The notes under the pieces were generated by a model that worked only from the letters and a program-made list of their open reading frames with translations, was not told the DNA's origin and did not search any database. The translations under genes and the position numbers were made by a program. This document shows positions 23,898-35,705 of a DNA stretch of 64,000 nucleotides, one piece after another. How positions within the stretch are numbered: the first letter of the stretch is position 1; each line of letters begins with the position of its first letter. This DNA is from Pipra filicauda (Eukaryota > Chordata > Aves > Passeriformes > Pipridae): the NCBI RefSeq assembly GCF_003945595.2, contig NW_024104520.1, positions 2,823,501 through 2,887,500 on the forward strand, written 5' to 3'.

Positions 23898-23998
23898 TTC
23901 ATAGAATCATAGCATAGAATGATTTGGGTTGTAAGTGACCTTAAAGATCATATAGTTCTAAGCCCCCTGCCATGGTCAGGGGCACTAGAATAGGTTTT
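23898..23998 (-). mobile_element. CR1 LINE 3' terminus (inverted, ~100 bp)
   Basis: 'attcatagaatcatagcatagaatgatttgggttgtaagtgaccttaaagatcatatagttctaagccccctgccatggtcaggg' is the minus-strand CR1 tail with ATAGAATC-type terminal units. Very short 5'-truncated copy. Confidence 0.9.
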
Positions 23999-24469
23999 CC
24001 AGCAGATTCAAAAAGCAGAAAGTAATTACACAGGCAAAGAAATTTGTGAAATAAATTGGCAGGAAACAAACTCCTTAGAATATGCTTAGTCCTTCTATAA
24101 TAAAGGCCTGTAGGGAGAAATGCTGCTGCCATTGCAGTAAGTGATGTAGTATAAGTTGGATTTAACTTTTTCATGTACCAAAATTAGGATCTCCCTATCA
24201 CAGATCAAAACAAGCCAAAACTGGTTTTTTGTATGAGTGTTTAGCAAAATCAAATCCTAAGTCCATTAAATCCTTTAGTTTTCATTTCCTTCTTTGCCAT
24301 AAAGTTCTTACTCTTTCTTAATCATGTGATCACAGAGGTGCCACCAGCACTGCTGATAAGTTCAGCTTAGGCTAGCAGGTCCTCTCGAAGGTGACTAGAA
24401 CTGGCTGTGCCTGACATGGGGACAGCTGTTAGTTCCTTCTCAGAGAAACCACTCCTGAAGACCCCTTAT
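23999..24469. other. AT-rich stretch, nothing recognised
   Basis: A 77-codon minus frame ends in the CR1 tail and is spurious. Nothing else stands out. Confidence 0.4.
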
Positions 24470-25090
24470 ACCAATACCTTTTCACATAAATTCAATACAC
24501 ACATACACACATACACAGAGGACTAAATAAACTAGGGGAAGTATATATATGCCCAAGTCTTTCCAGTTGCTGGCATTCAGACTTCTCACACATACACCAC
24601 ACATGCCCTGGGCTCACCAGCTGTTGACTCCAAGAATTACAGCCCATGTGATCCATTATCTCTTCTCCAGTTACTTGTGGTTAGACCTTGCAGCCCTCAT
24701 ACATAGCACAGAGATTATAATGGAAAAATAGTTAAGAAAAGGATTTGATAATACTTCAGGTATCAAACATAAGGCTTGGTACCGACTAATACCTGCTTAC
24801 ATGCAGAGGATTGCTTCATGTCCTCTCCTCTCTATTTTCACACCCTTTTCCCTGCTCAGTCCACCCTGACTCAAGCCCTCCCCTAGCTTTGGTCCTTTCA
24901 CTAAACATCCCATAATTAACTTTACGGTGGGACATCACAATGCCCCTTCTAATATCCTATGAGAAGTTACTCACAGTCCCTCAAGACTCCCTAACTATCC
25001 CACAATATTTTGATAGTCACAACGTTCCCAGTTCTTGTCAGATATTAAGTCAGGTTGACCCTTTCCAAGGCTGTGTCAAGGTAGTGGTTT
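24470..25090. mobile_element. Possible degraded LTR-like sequence
   Basis: C-rich block in AT-rich flanks with a short (ACACAT)n-like tract (about 24497-24520), 'ttccagttgctggcattcagacttctcacac', and long CT-rich stretches ('cctctcctctctattttcacacccttttccctgctcag'). The phrase 'ccagttgctgg.at..gatt' also occurs in the LTR-like region at 58240, suggesting the same family. No boundaries or coding remnants could be defined. Weak call. Confidence 0.25.
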
Positions 25091-28000
25091 GTTTAATGGC
25101 CCAGCAGTGAGCGGTTGAAGAGTTCTGGGTTTTGTTTTTTGTTATTGCCTCCATTACAACCTGCTCATTTATTTCTGTATTTCTGTGTTTAATTTCCCTG
25201 TTTCCTTGCTTTTTGTTATTTCTTTTATGTAGAATAGTCCTTTACCAGGCAACATAATGAGTTAGAATGTTCCACGTACCCTTACAAAACATTCAAAGAT
25301 AAAGGAATATGAACACATAAAAATGGGGAAAATAACTTTAAAAAAAGAAAATTAAAACAATAGGAAAAGTAGCATAGCATCAGTTAAATTTTATGAATGA
25401 AAACTACTTACTTCATTATGAGCTACCAAATTTGGTACCTACTTAGAATTATGAACTATATAACTGATCTGAATTGTTCATGTCATTTATGAGTATTCAG
25501 AATCAGAACTTTTAAAAGACATAGCTTATGCTGAGATAGAAAAGAGGAAAAAAACTCTAGCAAAACAGAACAGTTCAACTTAATACAACTAAATAAGTAG
25601 AGAAAGTAGATAAAAAGCAATGTGTTAAAAAGAGATGAATTCTGCCCTGCAATCAACAATGCAGAAAATAATAACAAATGTAGTTTTTTGAGGTTCTCTC
25701 AAATTACAATCTTCAGATTTGTGACAATAAAGACTAGCATGCATGTAATACCACTATAATTTCATGGGTACCTAAACAGAAGAAATCCCTTGTGAAAGTC
25801 TCTGGATATCAGGAAGACAAAGAAAGACTATAGAATTTAAATAACTTAATGAATGTTTGAATCATTCATTTGTGACTGTAAATACTATTGGCAGTCCACT
25901 GCTGACTTGGCATGACAGATGATACAGGATTTTGCTGTAGATCATTAAAAGATAATCAGAAAATATAATCTGAGGTGAGACAGCCACAAACCAACATCTT
26001 TCAAATAGTAGTTTTACTGCTAGCTCTTGCTTTGGTCACTAAAAGATTGTTATTTTAGTTATGTCCATATTAAGTTTCTTTAATATTAATTCATAAACAG
26101 AGAACTGGTCTATGCCACATACTGAAATTAATTTCATATGCATATAAAACAGTATATTCTTATTTTAGTACATTCCTAGAATGGGCAGTGTCCTTATGAC
26201 TTATCCAAAAAGGAAGAGGAGCTAGTTCAGCTTCCACAACTGAGAGACAAATTTCACTTTCTGGACTGAAGGAAAAGGGTAGAGGTACAAGGCAAATATA
26301 TTTACCATACTGCATCTTTCTAGATTCTTGCAATCTTGGTCTTAATAAAGTCCACAAGCGAGATTATAGCTTTCTATTTGAATAGCCCTTGATGGACTTC
26401 CTTGTTAACAACTAATTCCTGTGAAGCCCATTGATACTCTAGGTGTGTGACATCCAACAACAATTAATTCTGCAGTTTAATATGAAAAAAAAATTTGTTT
26501 CTTTTACCCTGTTACTGAAAGTTTCATTTAAGGACCACCCTTCTATTTTCTAAGAGATAAAATTATGTCAGATTCCATAATTCTGTACATGTCCTCATTC
26601 AACTCATTCTTTTTTTAATTCAGGTGAAAGCTCCTAGATTTTTAAAACATTCTCTTTCAGTATTCATTTTTTATCATTTCTAGCTTCTTTTGTTGTACCG
26701 TACCCCTCTTTTGGTGACCAGAATTGCGTGTAATGTGATTATGAATCCACACATTTTACTTATGTTTCTTATTCTGCATTCTGTTCCATTCTTGAGGCTT
26801 TTTGACATTCTGTTTGCCTTAGAGGCTTCTTGCACAGAGGGAAAATTGGTTGACATGACTCATAGAGAATGGTGGGTCTGTACTTTGAATTTTTCTCTCT
26901 GAAACAAAACATCTTTTTATGTGTACGAAATGGAGGAAAATATGTATTTTAATGGGTTTGGTGTTGTATATATACACGAAGATATATAGCCTACATAGCA
27001 TAAAACCCACAAGATATCACAGTACAAAAATCTGAAAGAAAGAATTTATACTTGTGAACCTTCAACAGAGTAATGAAAAGGAGCCAGCTTGGCTACACCT
27101 ATGTTCCAAAACTTGCAATTCTTCTATTAAACTCTATTCCCAAAATATTAAATATTAAGAATGGATAATAAATTTGAAACAGTATTTAGATATTAGAGTT
27201 CTGTTTTGTGAGTAAAATAGTGCATAATTTAAAATAGAAACTTTCACCTATGTGATAAAGGTTGTTGTTAGTGTTTCCAGTTAGAGTTACCTGCTATAGA
27301 ATATCATGTGCTAAAACACAGTTGTAGATTGGTGATTTTGTGTTGAAATGCTTTAAAGTTAATCCTTTGTCACAGGACAAAAATTAATTTCTCAGTATCT
27401 AGGTCATCTCTATAATCTTTTATTATTAGTATAATTATTTCTATGCTTATATAACACATGTTAAAGGAACCAAGCTTAAACAGCAATTTCTGAGATCTAT
27501 ATTGTAACATAAAATTGATTTCATCACTGAACACTCTGTTAAGAATTGCAATGTTGGAATTTTTAACATCATGAACCTTTTCTTCTTGTTAGATAATGTT
27601 ATTCATTTTTATTAAAATTTTATATATTTTTGAGGAATATTTCTACCCAAGGGTATAAACTTTACACATTAAATTTCATGTGAAATTTCATCTGAAATTA
27701 TTCTTCTGTGATGTATTAAGATTGCAGTTCCAGTCTCCTAAATCATAATCATAATCATATAACTTACATAACATAATTATGTAACTTGGCATACCCTACA
27801 TAGTTCCTGATCCACTACACTATTGCTTTGTCTAAATAATTAATAAAAATGTTACAAATAATTATTGCACTGTTAGTTTTTTTATCTTTATAACATATGT
27901 AAAACGCATATCTTTTGGCCAGACATGCCATATTTCATTTTTTTTTCTGGAATTCACAGATTACCCAAAAAACTAAACTTCCTCTACAATAATTCCTGTG

Positions 28001-28309
28001 AAATTTTTTCTGAAGATTTTGGAAAACCCAAACAGAGAGTAAGCAATTCTGAAATGTGAATATCTGTAATTAAAAATATTAGCTAGTTCACAGCCATAAT
28101 ATGTTTTCAGAAGTTGGTACTGAGTAATTGATGTTTTAAGATACTAATGACTCTTTATGATTCTTTGTGTTTTGAGTTATTTTTGTTCTTTGTGTTCCAC
28201 ATTTCCTCTTCCCATACAGCTATGGACAGAGACAGTGTCAGGAATAGGGAAAAGCTATCTTGGTTCATTGCATGAGTTAATATGGTTATGTTCGAGATTT
28301 CATAGTTTT
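25091..28309. other. AT-rich stretch, no gene recognised
   Basis: Very AT-rich, with short chance frames only. No family, tRNA or repeat recognised. Confidence 0.5.
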
Positions 28310-29200
28310 TTGGACTGGATTAGTGAGTGGAAGTGAAGAGAATAAAATGTGATGAAATCACACATACCATTCCTCAGGGGTTGGTATTGGAATCAGTGCT
28401 ATTTAACATCTTTGTGGGAGATATGGACAGTGGGATTCAGTGCACCCTCAGCAAGTTTGCTGACAATGCCAAGCAGTTTGGTGTGGTTGACATGCTGGAG
28501 GGGAGGGATGCCATCCAAAGGGACTTTGATGGGCCTGAGAGGTAGGCCTCTGTGACCCTCATGAGATTCAAAAAGGCCAAGTGCAAGGTCCTGCCCCTGG
28601 GTTGGGAATATCACAAATACGGTCTCAGAGGAGAATGGATTGAGAGTGGTCCTGGAGGGAAGGACTTTGGGGGTTGGTGAATGTTGATAGCTCAGCATGA
28701 CCCATCAATGTGCTCTTGCATTCCAGAAAGCCAACAGTGTCCTGAGCTGCATCAAAAGCAGCATGGCCAGCAGGTCAAAGAAGGTGATTCTGCCCCTCTA
28801 CTCTGCTCTAGTGAGACCTCACCTGGAGTGCTGCATCCAGTTCTCAAAGTTGTTCAGCGTGCAGAAAAGAAAGCTTGCAGGAGCCTTTCAGTACCTAAAA
28901 GGATCAGACAAGAAAGTGGAAGGGAACTTTTCCCAAGGGCATGTAGTGATAGGATGAAGGGGAGTGGCTTTAAGCTGAAAGTAGGCAGATTTAGATTAGA
29001 TATTAGGAATAAAATCTTTACTCTGAGGGTGATGAGACACTAAAACATGCTGCCCAGAGAAATTGTGGATGTCCCATTCCTGGAAGTGTTCAAGACCAGA
29101 CTGGATAGGGCTTCCAGCAACCTGATGAGTGTCACTGTCCATGGCAGGGGGATTAGAACTAGATGATCTTTAAGGCTCTTTCAAGCTCAAACCTAAGGGT
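28310..29200 (+). mobile_element. CR1 LINE, 5'-truncated, RT C-terminal half to 3' end
   Basis: Translation around 28366-28545 reads IPQGLVLESVLFNIFVGDMD then SGIQCTLSKFADNAKQFGVV, the palm region of CR1 reverse transcriptase (usual G.PQGSVLGP.LFNIF and FADDT). The catalytic FADD box is FADN here, so the second aspartate is lost. A premature stop follows at about 28543. The next part, in another frame, gives CALAFQKANSVLSCIKSSMA and ILPLYSALVRPHLECC, the thumb region, and then the 3' UTR ('gtagtgataggatgaaggggagtgg', 'tgcccagagaaattgtggatgtcccattcctgg', 'ccatggcagggggattagaactagatgatctttaa'). A dead copy, but it is the longest colinear CR1 in the window. Confidence 0.92.
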
Positions 29201-29398
29201 CACAGGACCAAGGAATATATTAACATTCTAAGTTATTGGAGATTATAAATGAATTTCATAAACAAAAATCATAAATAAAATACTGTTTAAATAATTTCAA
29301 GTTTCAGTTTTCCCCCATGTTGATCATCCAGTGATAATTTTTTCATTTTCTATCAAAAAACAGAAATTAAAGAAGCAAGAAAATCATCCAAAACATGA

Positions 29399-29425
29399 CA
29401 TAGTTAGAAGTGACTTCTAACTATG
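29399..29425. repeat. 27-bp perfect inverted repeat
   Basis: Arms of 13 bases (CATAGTTAGAAGT and its exact complement ACTTCTAACTATG) flank one central G. It lies about 200 bp after the CR1 at 28310-29200 and is not part of the CR1 sequence I recognise. Confidence 0.9.
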
Positions 29426-31175
29426 AGTTCTGACTTTTGATGAGGAAGCAGGACATGCAGTCAGTTTTTATCTTTTTCTAAAACACAACTGCTTAAAATT
29501 GATTCTAGACCTCTTCAATCATGTTTTTATTTTTTTTTTTGCCTTCAGTTCAGACACTCAGAAGCTAAAATAAGAATACTATCATGGCAAAACCACACTA
29601 TTTGGTTTGTTTGGTATTTTTTTATTTTTTAAATTGCCAATTTATAAGCCAATTAGAATACAAAATAACAGGAAGCCTGAAACAATTTCAGTATTAGTAG
29701 CTTGAAGTCAAAGAAAATATACAAAATACATTTTTCATTGCTTGGGCAAGTGAATAAATAGGCATCTACTCCATCTAAGCTGACTGGTGTGGGTCTCTTC
29801 AAACTATACCTATTCAGTAATTTTACTTTTTTACAAATCATGTGTTATATCATCTTCTCCTATGCTTCCTGGTCCTTTTTCCGTACAAAAAGGTAGTGAT
29901 CTTATTTGTTCTTGGCACAGATCGTTGTATTTTTGGAATCAGGTCTTGTTTCGGTTTCTCCAGACATCTGTCTTGCTTATTCTTCAGGATTATTCTGGTT
30001 CAATCAGCCACCTCCCCATCTGTTCAATCTTACACATATTACTACATTTTCCTGTACCCTGTTTATACAACCACAGGTTTCCCTTCTACACTTCGGGAAT
30101 ATGGCTATTTTAAATATATTTATGCTGTTGCAAAATGATTAGTGTTATACAATAGTTACTCTTTACAATATTATTGTAATGTTAGAAAGTGATTGTTTTG
30201 TCTGAATGTTTAGGTTTCAGTCAAACATATGCTAATTATGTTTTTTACTGTGCTTCTGTTTTGTCAGAGCAACAACCCTTTGCTTTGGCTGCAATCACCT
30301 GCTGCATGATCTTGGACAAAGCACTTCCTATTTGTCTCTTTGCCATATCAGTTTCTATGTCTAATTTATAGGCATATTTCAATTTACATTAAATTTCTGA
30401 AGCAGGCTCTCAGTCATAAATTGTGTGTATAGTGTCTGTTAAAGTAATGCTGTCCAAGCACTCTCTACACTTCTGATATTGGTAGTTATATAGTAAATAC
30501 ATCCTTTAACCTCATAAAAATCTATTGATCCTGCTTTATGTACTTGGTTATCTCATTTTGTTTAATGCTTTCAAAAAATTTTAATTCCCCTTGTGTTTTC
30601 CTTCCTTCAGTGATTGAGAATCCATTCCTATTACCAAAAGAGAGGCTCAATTTTATTTTGGTCAAGTCTTAAGGATAGAATACAGAAACCCCACGCTTTG
30701 CTTATTATTTGGGTTATTTCATACCTAGCCTCCTAACAGTCTTTGATCTTGCTAGTGTAATATTCTTGCAGTATGTTGGGGATGTGATGAAACAGAATCA
30801 CCTAATTTAAAATAAGTGGCTCCCAGTGCACAGGTAATTGGGTCTAAATAACTTCAGACCCACTTACACCTTCCAGTTACATCTATCTAAATGACTCAGG
30901 AGAGTTGCACAGAGTACTGAATAAAACTAAACTCTTCTAGTGCACTAGTTAACAGTACTACTAGAAAAAGAAGACTTCTAGAATGTGTCAGTTATGTCTC
31001 ATCATTAACCAAGAATATGCAGGTTTATTAATTAAATAGCATATAAAATATAATCCCTTTAAGAAAGTAGAAGTAAAGTCTGAGCATCATTAAGTAAAAA
31101 ATGTCTATCACAGAAAAAAAAAATAAAAGCAAACTTTTTCCTTTTTCACCTAATCTGATCTTTCTTAGTCCATAA

Positions 31176-31203
31176 AATAAAATAAAATGAAATAAAATAA
31201 ACC
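31176..31203. repeat. Imperfect (AAAAT)n run
   Basis: 'aaaataaaataaaatgaaataaaata': pentamer units with one substitution. Confidence 0.8.
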
Positions 31204-34200
31204 AACACAAATTCTTGGATCTAAACTTTTCAACTAGTTCAAGTCTGCCTTTTGCCTTTAGAGTACCAACAAAATCGTCTGAGTCAGCAGATGTTTGTGC
31301 AATTTTCTTTTTTATCCTTTTGCTCCATCTTTTTTGTGTATATACTAACACCCCCTTCATCCCTCACCTGTCATATTATTTTATCTTTTGCCCTTTGTAT
31401 CACTTTCTGCCTATCTCTGTTGTGCAGACTACTAATTGCCTCCTTGCCTATCATGCTGTCCTAATTTCTTAAATGCACTCTTCTGTCCTCCAGTTCTGCC
31501 TTCACTTGAATATTTATGTTATTGATTCTCCCCCACCCTCCCGAGTCTGGGATTGAAAATAGGCTGAAAAATTTAAAAGCATATAGCCAGTGGAAGTTCT
31601 TGCTAAAATTAACCATACTATGAAATCACAGTATTTCTGAAGTTTTTCTACTGCCTTTAAAATATTATTAATATTGAAGGCACAAAAGAAAGAAAACTGT
31701 ATAGCAAATCCTAACAAGATACAGCATCTCTTGCATTATTCAGTTCTGCAGAGGACTGTGCTATCAATGGAGCACAGTCTGCTTTTAAAACAGGTTATAC
31801 AAAATCAAATGCATTTGTTTTTTGAATTGGGTATGATTTATATAGTACATGACACACTAGGTAGCCTATTATAAAAAAAAACTTTAAAATATAAGAAGAT
31901 TCTAGAATTCAAATCCTGAAAAGCACTTCAGATACACAGAGCTCATATTTTTCTTAGTCTTGAAGGGAATCTATGGCTCTGCTTCTCTTCATGCTGCTAA
32001 GCTTTTGGTAGTAGTGTTAAGACAGTAAAGTGAAAAACAATTAAAAAAACACAATGAAAAATAAAAAAATATATTATTCTAGTCTCTGGTTCAGAAAAGT
32101 TCTTTTATATGTTTCTAGCTCTAGTAATTTAAATGACATTTAATTTCAGACTTTAATGTAAGTGTAGTTAGGTCTATATCTGAAGAAAGAAATTCATGAA
32201 AATTCCATGAGCAAACATGTAGCTTGGTCTTCTGAGCACGATCCTGATAGACTCTGTAGGTATAGAGGAAAAGAAAAGCATATCAACAATACAGTGCATT
32301 TTTGATAAATCACTTTGCTGAAATAGAGGTCACGAGCTGTCCATCTTTTATTAATTGTGGTATTTAGTCAAAGGCAATTTACTTAGGTAGAGACTAAGGA
32401 CTATAAGAGATACTCAGCTACTTTGTTTCTGTGGTGGAAGTAGGGAGGGGGAATATCATGAGCTATAATATCAAATTTTCTCTAAAAGCCAACTGACTAT
32501 TTTTTACTGTGTTCCTATGGTTTAGCCAATAATGATAATTGCTAGTGAATGAACACCAAAGCTAATGGTTTTGCAAAGTGAACAGTAATTTTTTACCAGA
32601 AAGTAAAAAAGAACTTTTCACTTGGAGAAAGTGGCATGAATTCATATGTAGGATTGCCCTTGAGTAAAACTAGTAAATGAATATTTTAATGATTTTCCTT
32701 GCCTTGCAAAATTTGTCATGACTGTATTCAAACTTGGTTGCCAAACGTTTTGGAAAATAACCATACAAAAACTGTTCAGGAATTCCCTGAGTGACAGGAA
32801 TATTTGGTTTTGAAAAAACGACCTCTGTGTAAAAGGCTCAGCAGAGGTGCAAATGTTTGCCTTTCAAACAATAGGAACAGATTTGCCCATAATTGTAGTT
32901 TAATAAAGAAGTCTTTTGTTATTCCTATGGAATAAGAATGAATGAAAACATGTGCAATTTTATCTGAGAAAATTGAAATTGTATCATGACTCTGTTATAT
33001 GACAAAGTTACTGATAAAATCTAATACAAGTGTTCATAATATCAACATGATACACCCTTGCTAGGGTTCTTGGCTGGTAAGTGCTTTTCTGTGGCAATTA
33101 CTGCCTCAGGGAATGTGTATAGCAGTTGTATTCATCAATTAAAAGGCAAATCTTACTCATTGAAATACAAATCAGGTCTTTTATATCTATCAAAGACACA
33201 TAATATAATAAAATTTCTTCAGGGCACATAGTATTTCATGTACTTTCAAACTCTTCAGCAGCTTAATAAACTGATTCTCCTCAATTTTTAAGGACTACAA
33301 TAATTCTTTTCAGACTGTGTTCAAAACTAGAAAGATCTTCACATGTATATTTAATGAAGAAATAAAATCCCTTTTAGAAAAAAACTCCTATAGATTTAAT
33401 TACTTTTTATGAATAAGGGCAACTACGGTTAATTCTACTTCTTCTTTTTGCTCTCTGTATCCCTCTAACAGTACATAGAACTGGAATGCTTCATTATAAA
33501 CAGCTCTTGGATGAAAACTTATGTGTTTGAAAAGCCTTAAAAAAATGAGCAAGGCTATATCCAGCTAACCTTACTGCTATTTCTAGTTCAGATGTTGGAA
33601 TTACAACATCATTGCACTTTTTTTCCTATTAGTTTTGAACATATGAAATTTTGGAGATTTTTTTGTTTGTTTCAGATCTTGTCTCAAAGACTTCCTGTAT
33701 TCTTACAGGTAGTGTTTTTTGCAATTATAGCAAAATCTTTTATTTCTCAAGATAGATTTAAAATTATGGACAAATATATTCAAATGTCACTTTTAAATTT
33801 TGGGTATTCTTTTGTAGATTTCAAAACTCCTCATCAATTTGAAAGGACAGTAAAAGTAAGATCTGGGATTTATTTCTGTATCATGGGCATCATGCATACT
33901 GTTAACTTTATGAGATAAAATTTCTGTACAATTACTGATTACAACTTTAAAAAATGTAACTCTTCTGCCATATTTGTGCAATAGTTGCAACACTATCAAA
34001 GTTTCTGATGTTATTGGAGCATTCTTTCTGTCTTGAAGAATCTGAGACAGGGTTGCTTCTGAACAGGCTAATCTTTTACAACATTTACATTAACTTTCCT
34101 GAACTATGGGTGCGTGAAAGCCTCAGCTTTTCACATTTTAAAAATATTTTTTGGGTTTTTCATTAAAAGAATGTAAACTTCGTTTACTAATTCTGTCCTT

Positions 34201-35076
34201 TGTTTACTATCATGCTCCAGTTCTGATATGCTGTTCAGAATACAAAGGTTTCTAACATAACTCAATAAAACTCCTATTGTGGGCTACAGGCTGATGAAGG
34301 GGTCTAGCAAGCCCATGATGTAATATTATGGAGGGAAGGTCTGTGGAAAACAAGTTATAAGGTAGAATATAATATGTCTCAACATAGATTCCTTTATTAT
34401 GATGTCTCTTCTTACATAGAATACCATATTTTTCTATAAATTTAAAGCATAGTGCATTAATTAAATTTGAGGTATGATTTCACACTACAATAAAAAAGTG
34501 TAAAATTTATAAATAACAATTGATATACTTCAAACCCATGCAAAGAATTCTCCAAAAACACGGAAATATAGTTATTAGAGTGAACAGCTATTTAAAAAGC
34601 TTAAATTATATTAAGTTTGAAAAATACACTTAGGATTTAGTGGGTTCGATTAATGAAAATCATATTCTTCATTATTGAAATACAGATTCTGATAACAAGA
34701 GTATCTTCAGTGTACTTTGTATAATTTTAATATTTTTGTAAACCAAAAGACTGAAAATCAAGTGTAGGTTACATTTAGAGGACGTGTTTAACTTTGTAGC
34801 ACTATATGACGGAATATTAAGTTATGCGGACCCACTTGCTACTCGTGACACTTTGGTGTATTTTTAAGATAATATCATGCTTACTTTCTGCTACCAGTGA
34901 TTTAAATGGACTAAGATAATTTCTGGAAATTTATAGAATGGGAGTTCAAGTCCAAAACATTATTCAGAAAGCAACACTTTAAGAAATATCCCTTATTTAT
35001 TCAGATTTATGAAATTTTGCTGTTTGATGTTCTTCAGATAATTCATTTCTGACACAATACAAGATTTAATGAAGGC

Positions 35077-35099
35077 TATATATATATATATATATATAT
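35077..35099. repeat. (AT)n microsatellite
   Basis: About 23 bp of alternating TA, 28 bp upstream of the RTE target-site duplication. Confidence 0.9.
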
Positions 35100-35126
35100 G
35101 CATATAGTGTCATTAAAATGAAGATT

Positions 35127-35137
35127 AATTTCCAAAT
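35127..35137 (+). repeat. Target-site duplication, left copy (RTE insertion)
   Basis: AATTTCCAAAT, repeated exactly at 35695-35705 on the other side of the RTE element. The first element codon follows immediately. Confidence 0.85.
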
Positions 35138-35694
35138 CAACGCTGCCTCCGTACAATCCTTAACATCCACTGGTCAGATTATGTGACCAATACATCTGTT
35201 CTAGAGCAAGCAGCAGTCACAAGTATTGAGGCCATGTTGATGAGAACACAGCTGCGTTGGGCAGGACACGTCTCCAGGATGAAGGACCACCGCCTCCCTA
35301 AGATCTTGCTTTATGGTGAACTTGCCACCGGCTGCCGCAAGACAGGAGCCATAGAGAGGAAAAGATACAAGGACTCCCTGAAACAACATCTCAGCCTTGG
35401 CCCTATTGATCAACATAACTGGTCTACTCTGGCCTCCAATCGAGAGGTCTGTAGACACACCATCTATAACACTGCTGCTTCCTTTGAGAAGGCACACAGA
35501 ATCACTCTCGAGGAGGAAAGACAGTGCAGAAAGAATTGTGTCTTGCTGAATATACAACCTAAGGAGTCTTTCTGCTGTGCCTTTTGTAATCGGACATGTC
35601 TGTCTCATATTGGCCTTATTAGCCACCAGCGTGCTTGTAACAAATGTGGATAGAGCCTTTCCCAAATCTTCGTTCATGAAGCCTAGCCATGATG
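35138..35694 (+). mobile_element. RTE-type LINE, 5'-truncated, C-terminal ORF2 and 3' UTR intact
   Basis: From the left duplication the sequence opens in frame as QRCLRTILNIHWSDYVTN, runs through TQLRWAGHVSRM, and continues without stop or frameshift to TAG at 35651. This is the C-terminal domain that follows the reverse transcriptase in RTE-like LINEs. It ends in a C-X2-C-X12-H-X3-C zinc-finger-like motif (CAFCNRTCLS...SHQRAC). The 3' UTR is about 40 bp and ends 'aagcctagccatgatg'. Flanking 11-bp direct repeats mark a target-primed insertion truncated after about 557 bp. Birds with RTE (AviRTE) are limited to some lineages; placing it in AviRTE is inference. Endonuclease and RT are absent, so it cannot move by itself. 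Confidence 0.85.
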
Positions 35695-35705
35695 AATTTC
35701 CAAAT
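35695..35705 (+). repeat. Target-site duplication, right copy (RTE insertion)
   Basis: AATTTCCAAAT, identical to 35127-35137, directly after the element's ATGATG tail. Confidence 0.85.

Larger units (their letters stand above)
29201..35076. other. AT-rich stretch, no gene recognised
   Basis: Contains a 27-bp perfect palindrome (29399-29425), an (AAAAT)n-like run (31176-31203) and several chance frames of 60-110 codons, none with domains. The stretch 32500-33060 is of high complexity and could be conserved non-coding DNA, but that is untested. Confidence 0.5.

Noticed and set aside
29787..30142. Three overlapping plus-strand frames of 78-108 codons
   Set aside because: Open in all three registers because of a pyrimidine-rich stretch with few stop codons, not because of coding constraint.
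33592..33918. 108-codon plus-strand frame
   Set aside because: AT-rich chance frame with phenylalanine and isoleucine bias; no family resemblance.
35201..35677. 158-codon minus-strand frame
   Set aside because: Antisense shadow of the RTE coding frame, which has clear family resemblance on the plus strand.
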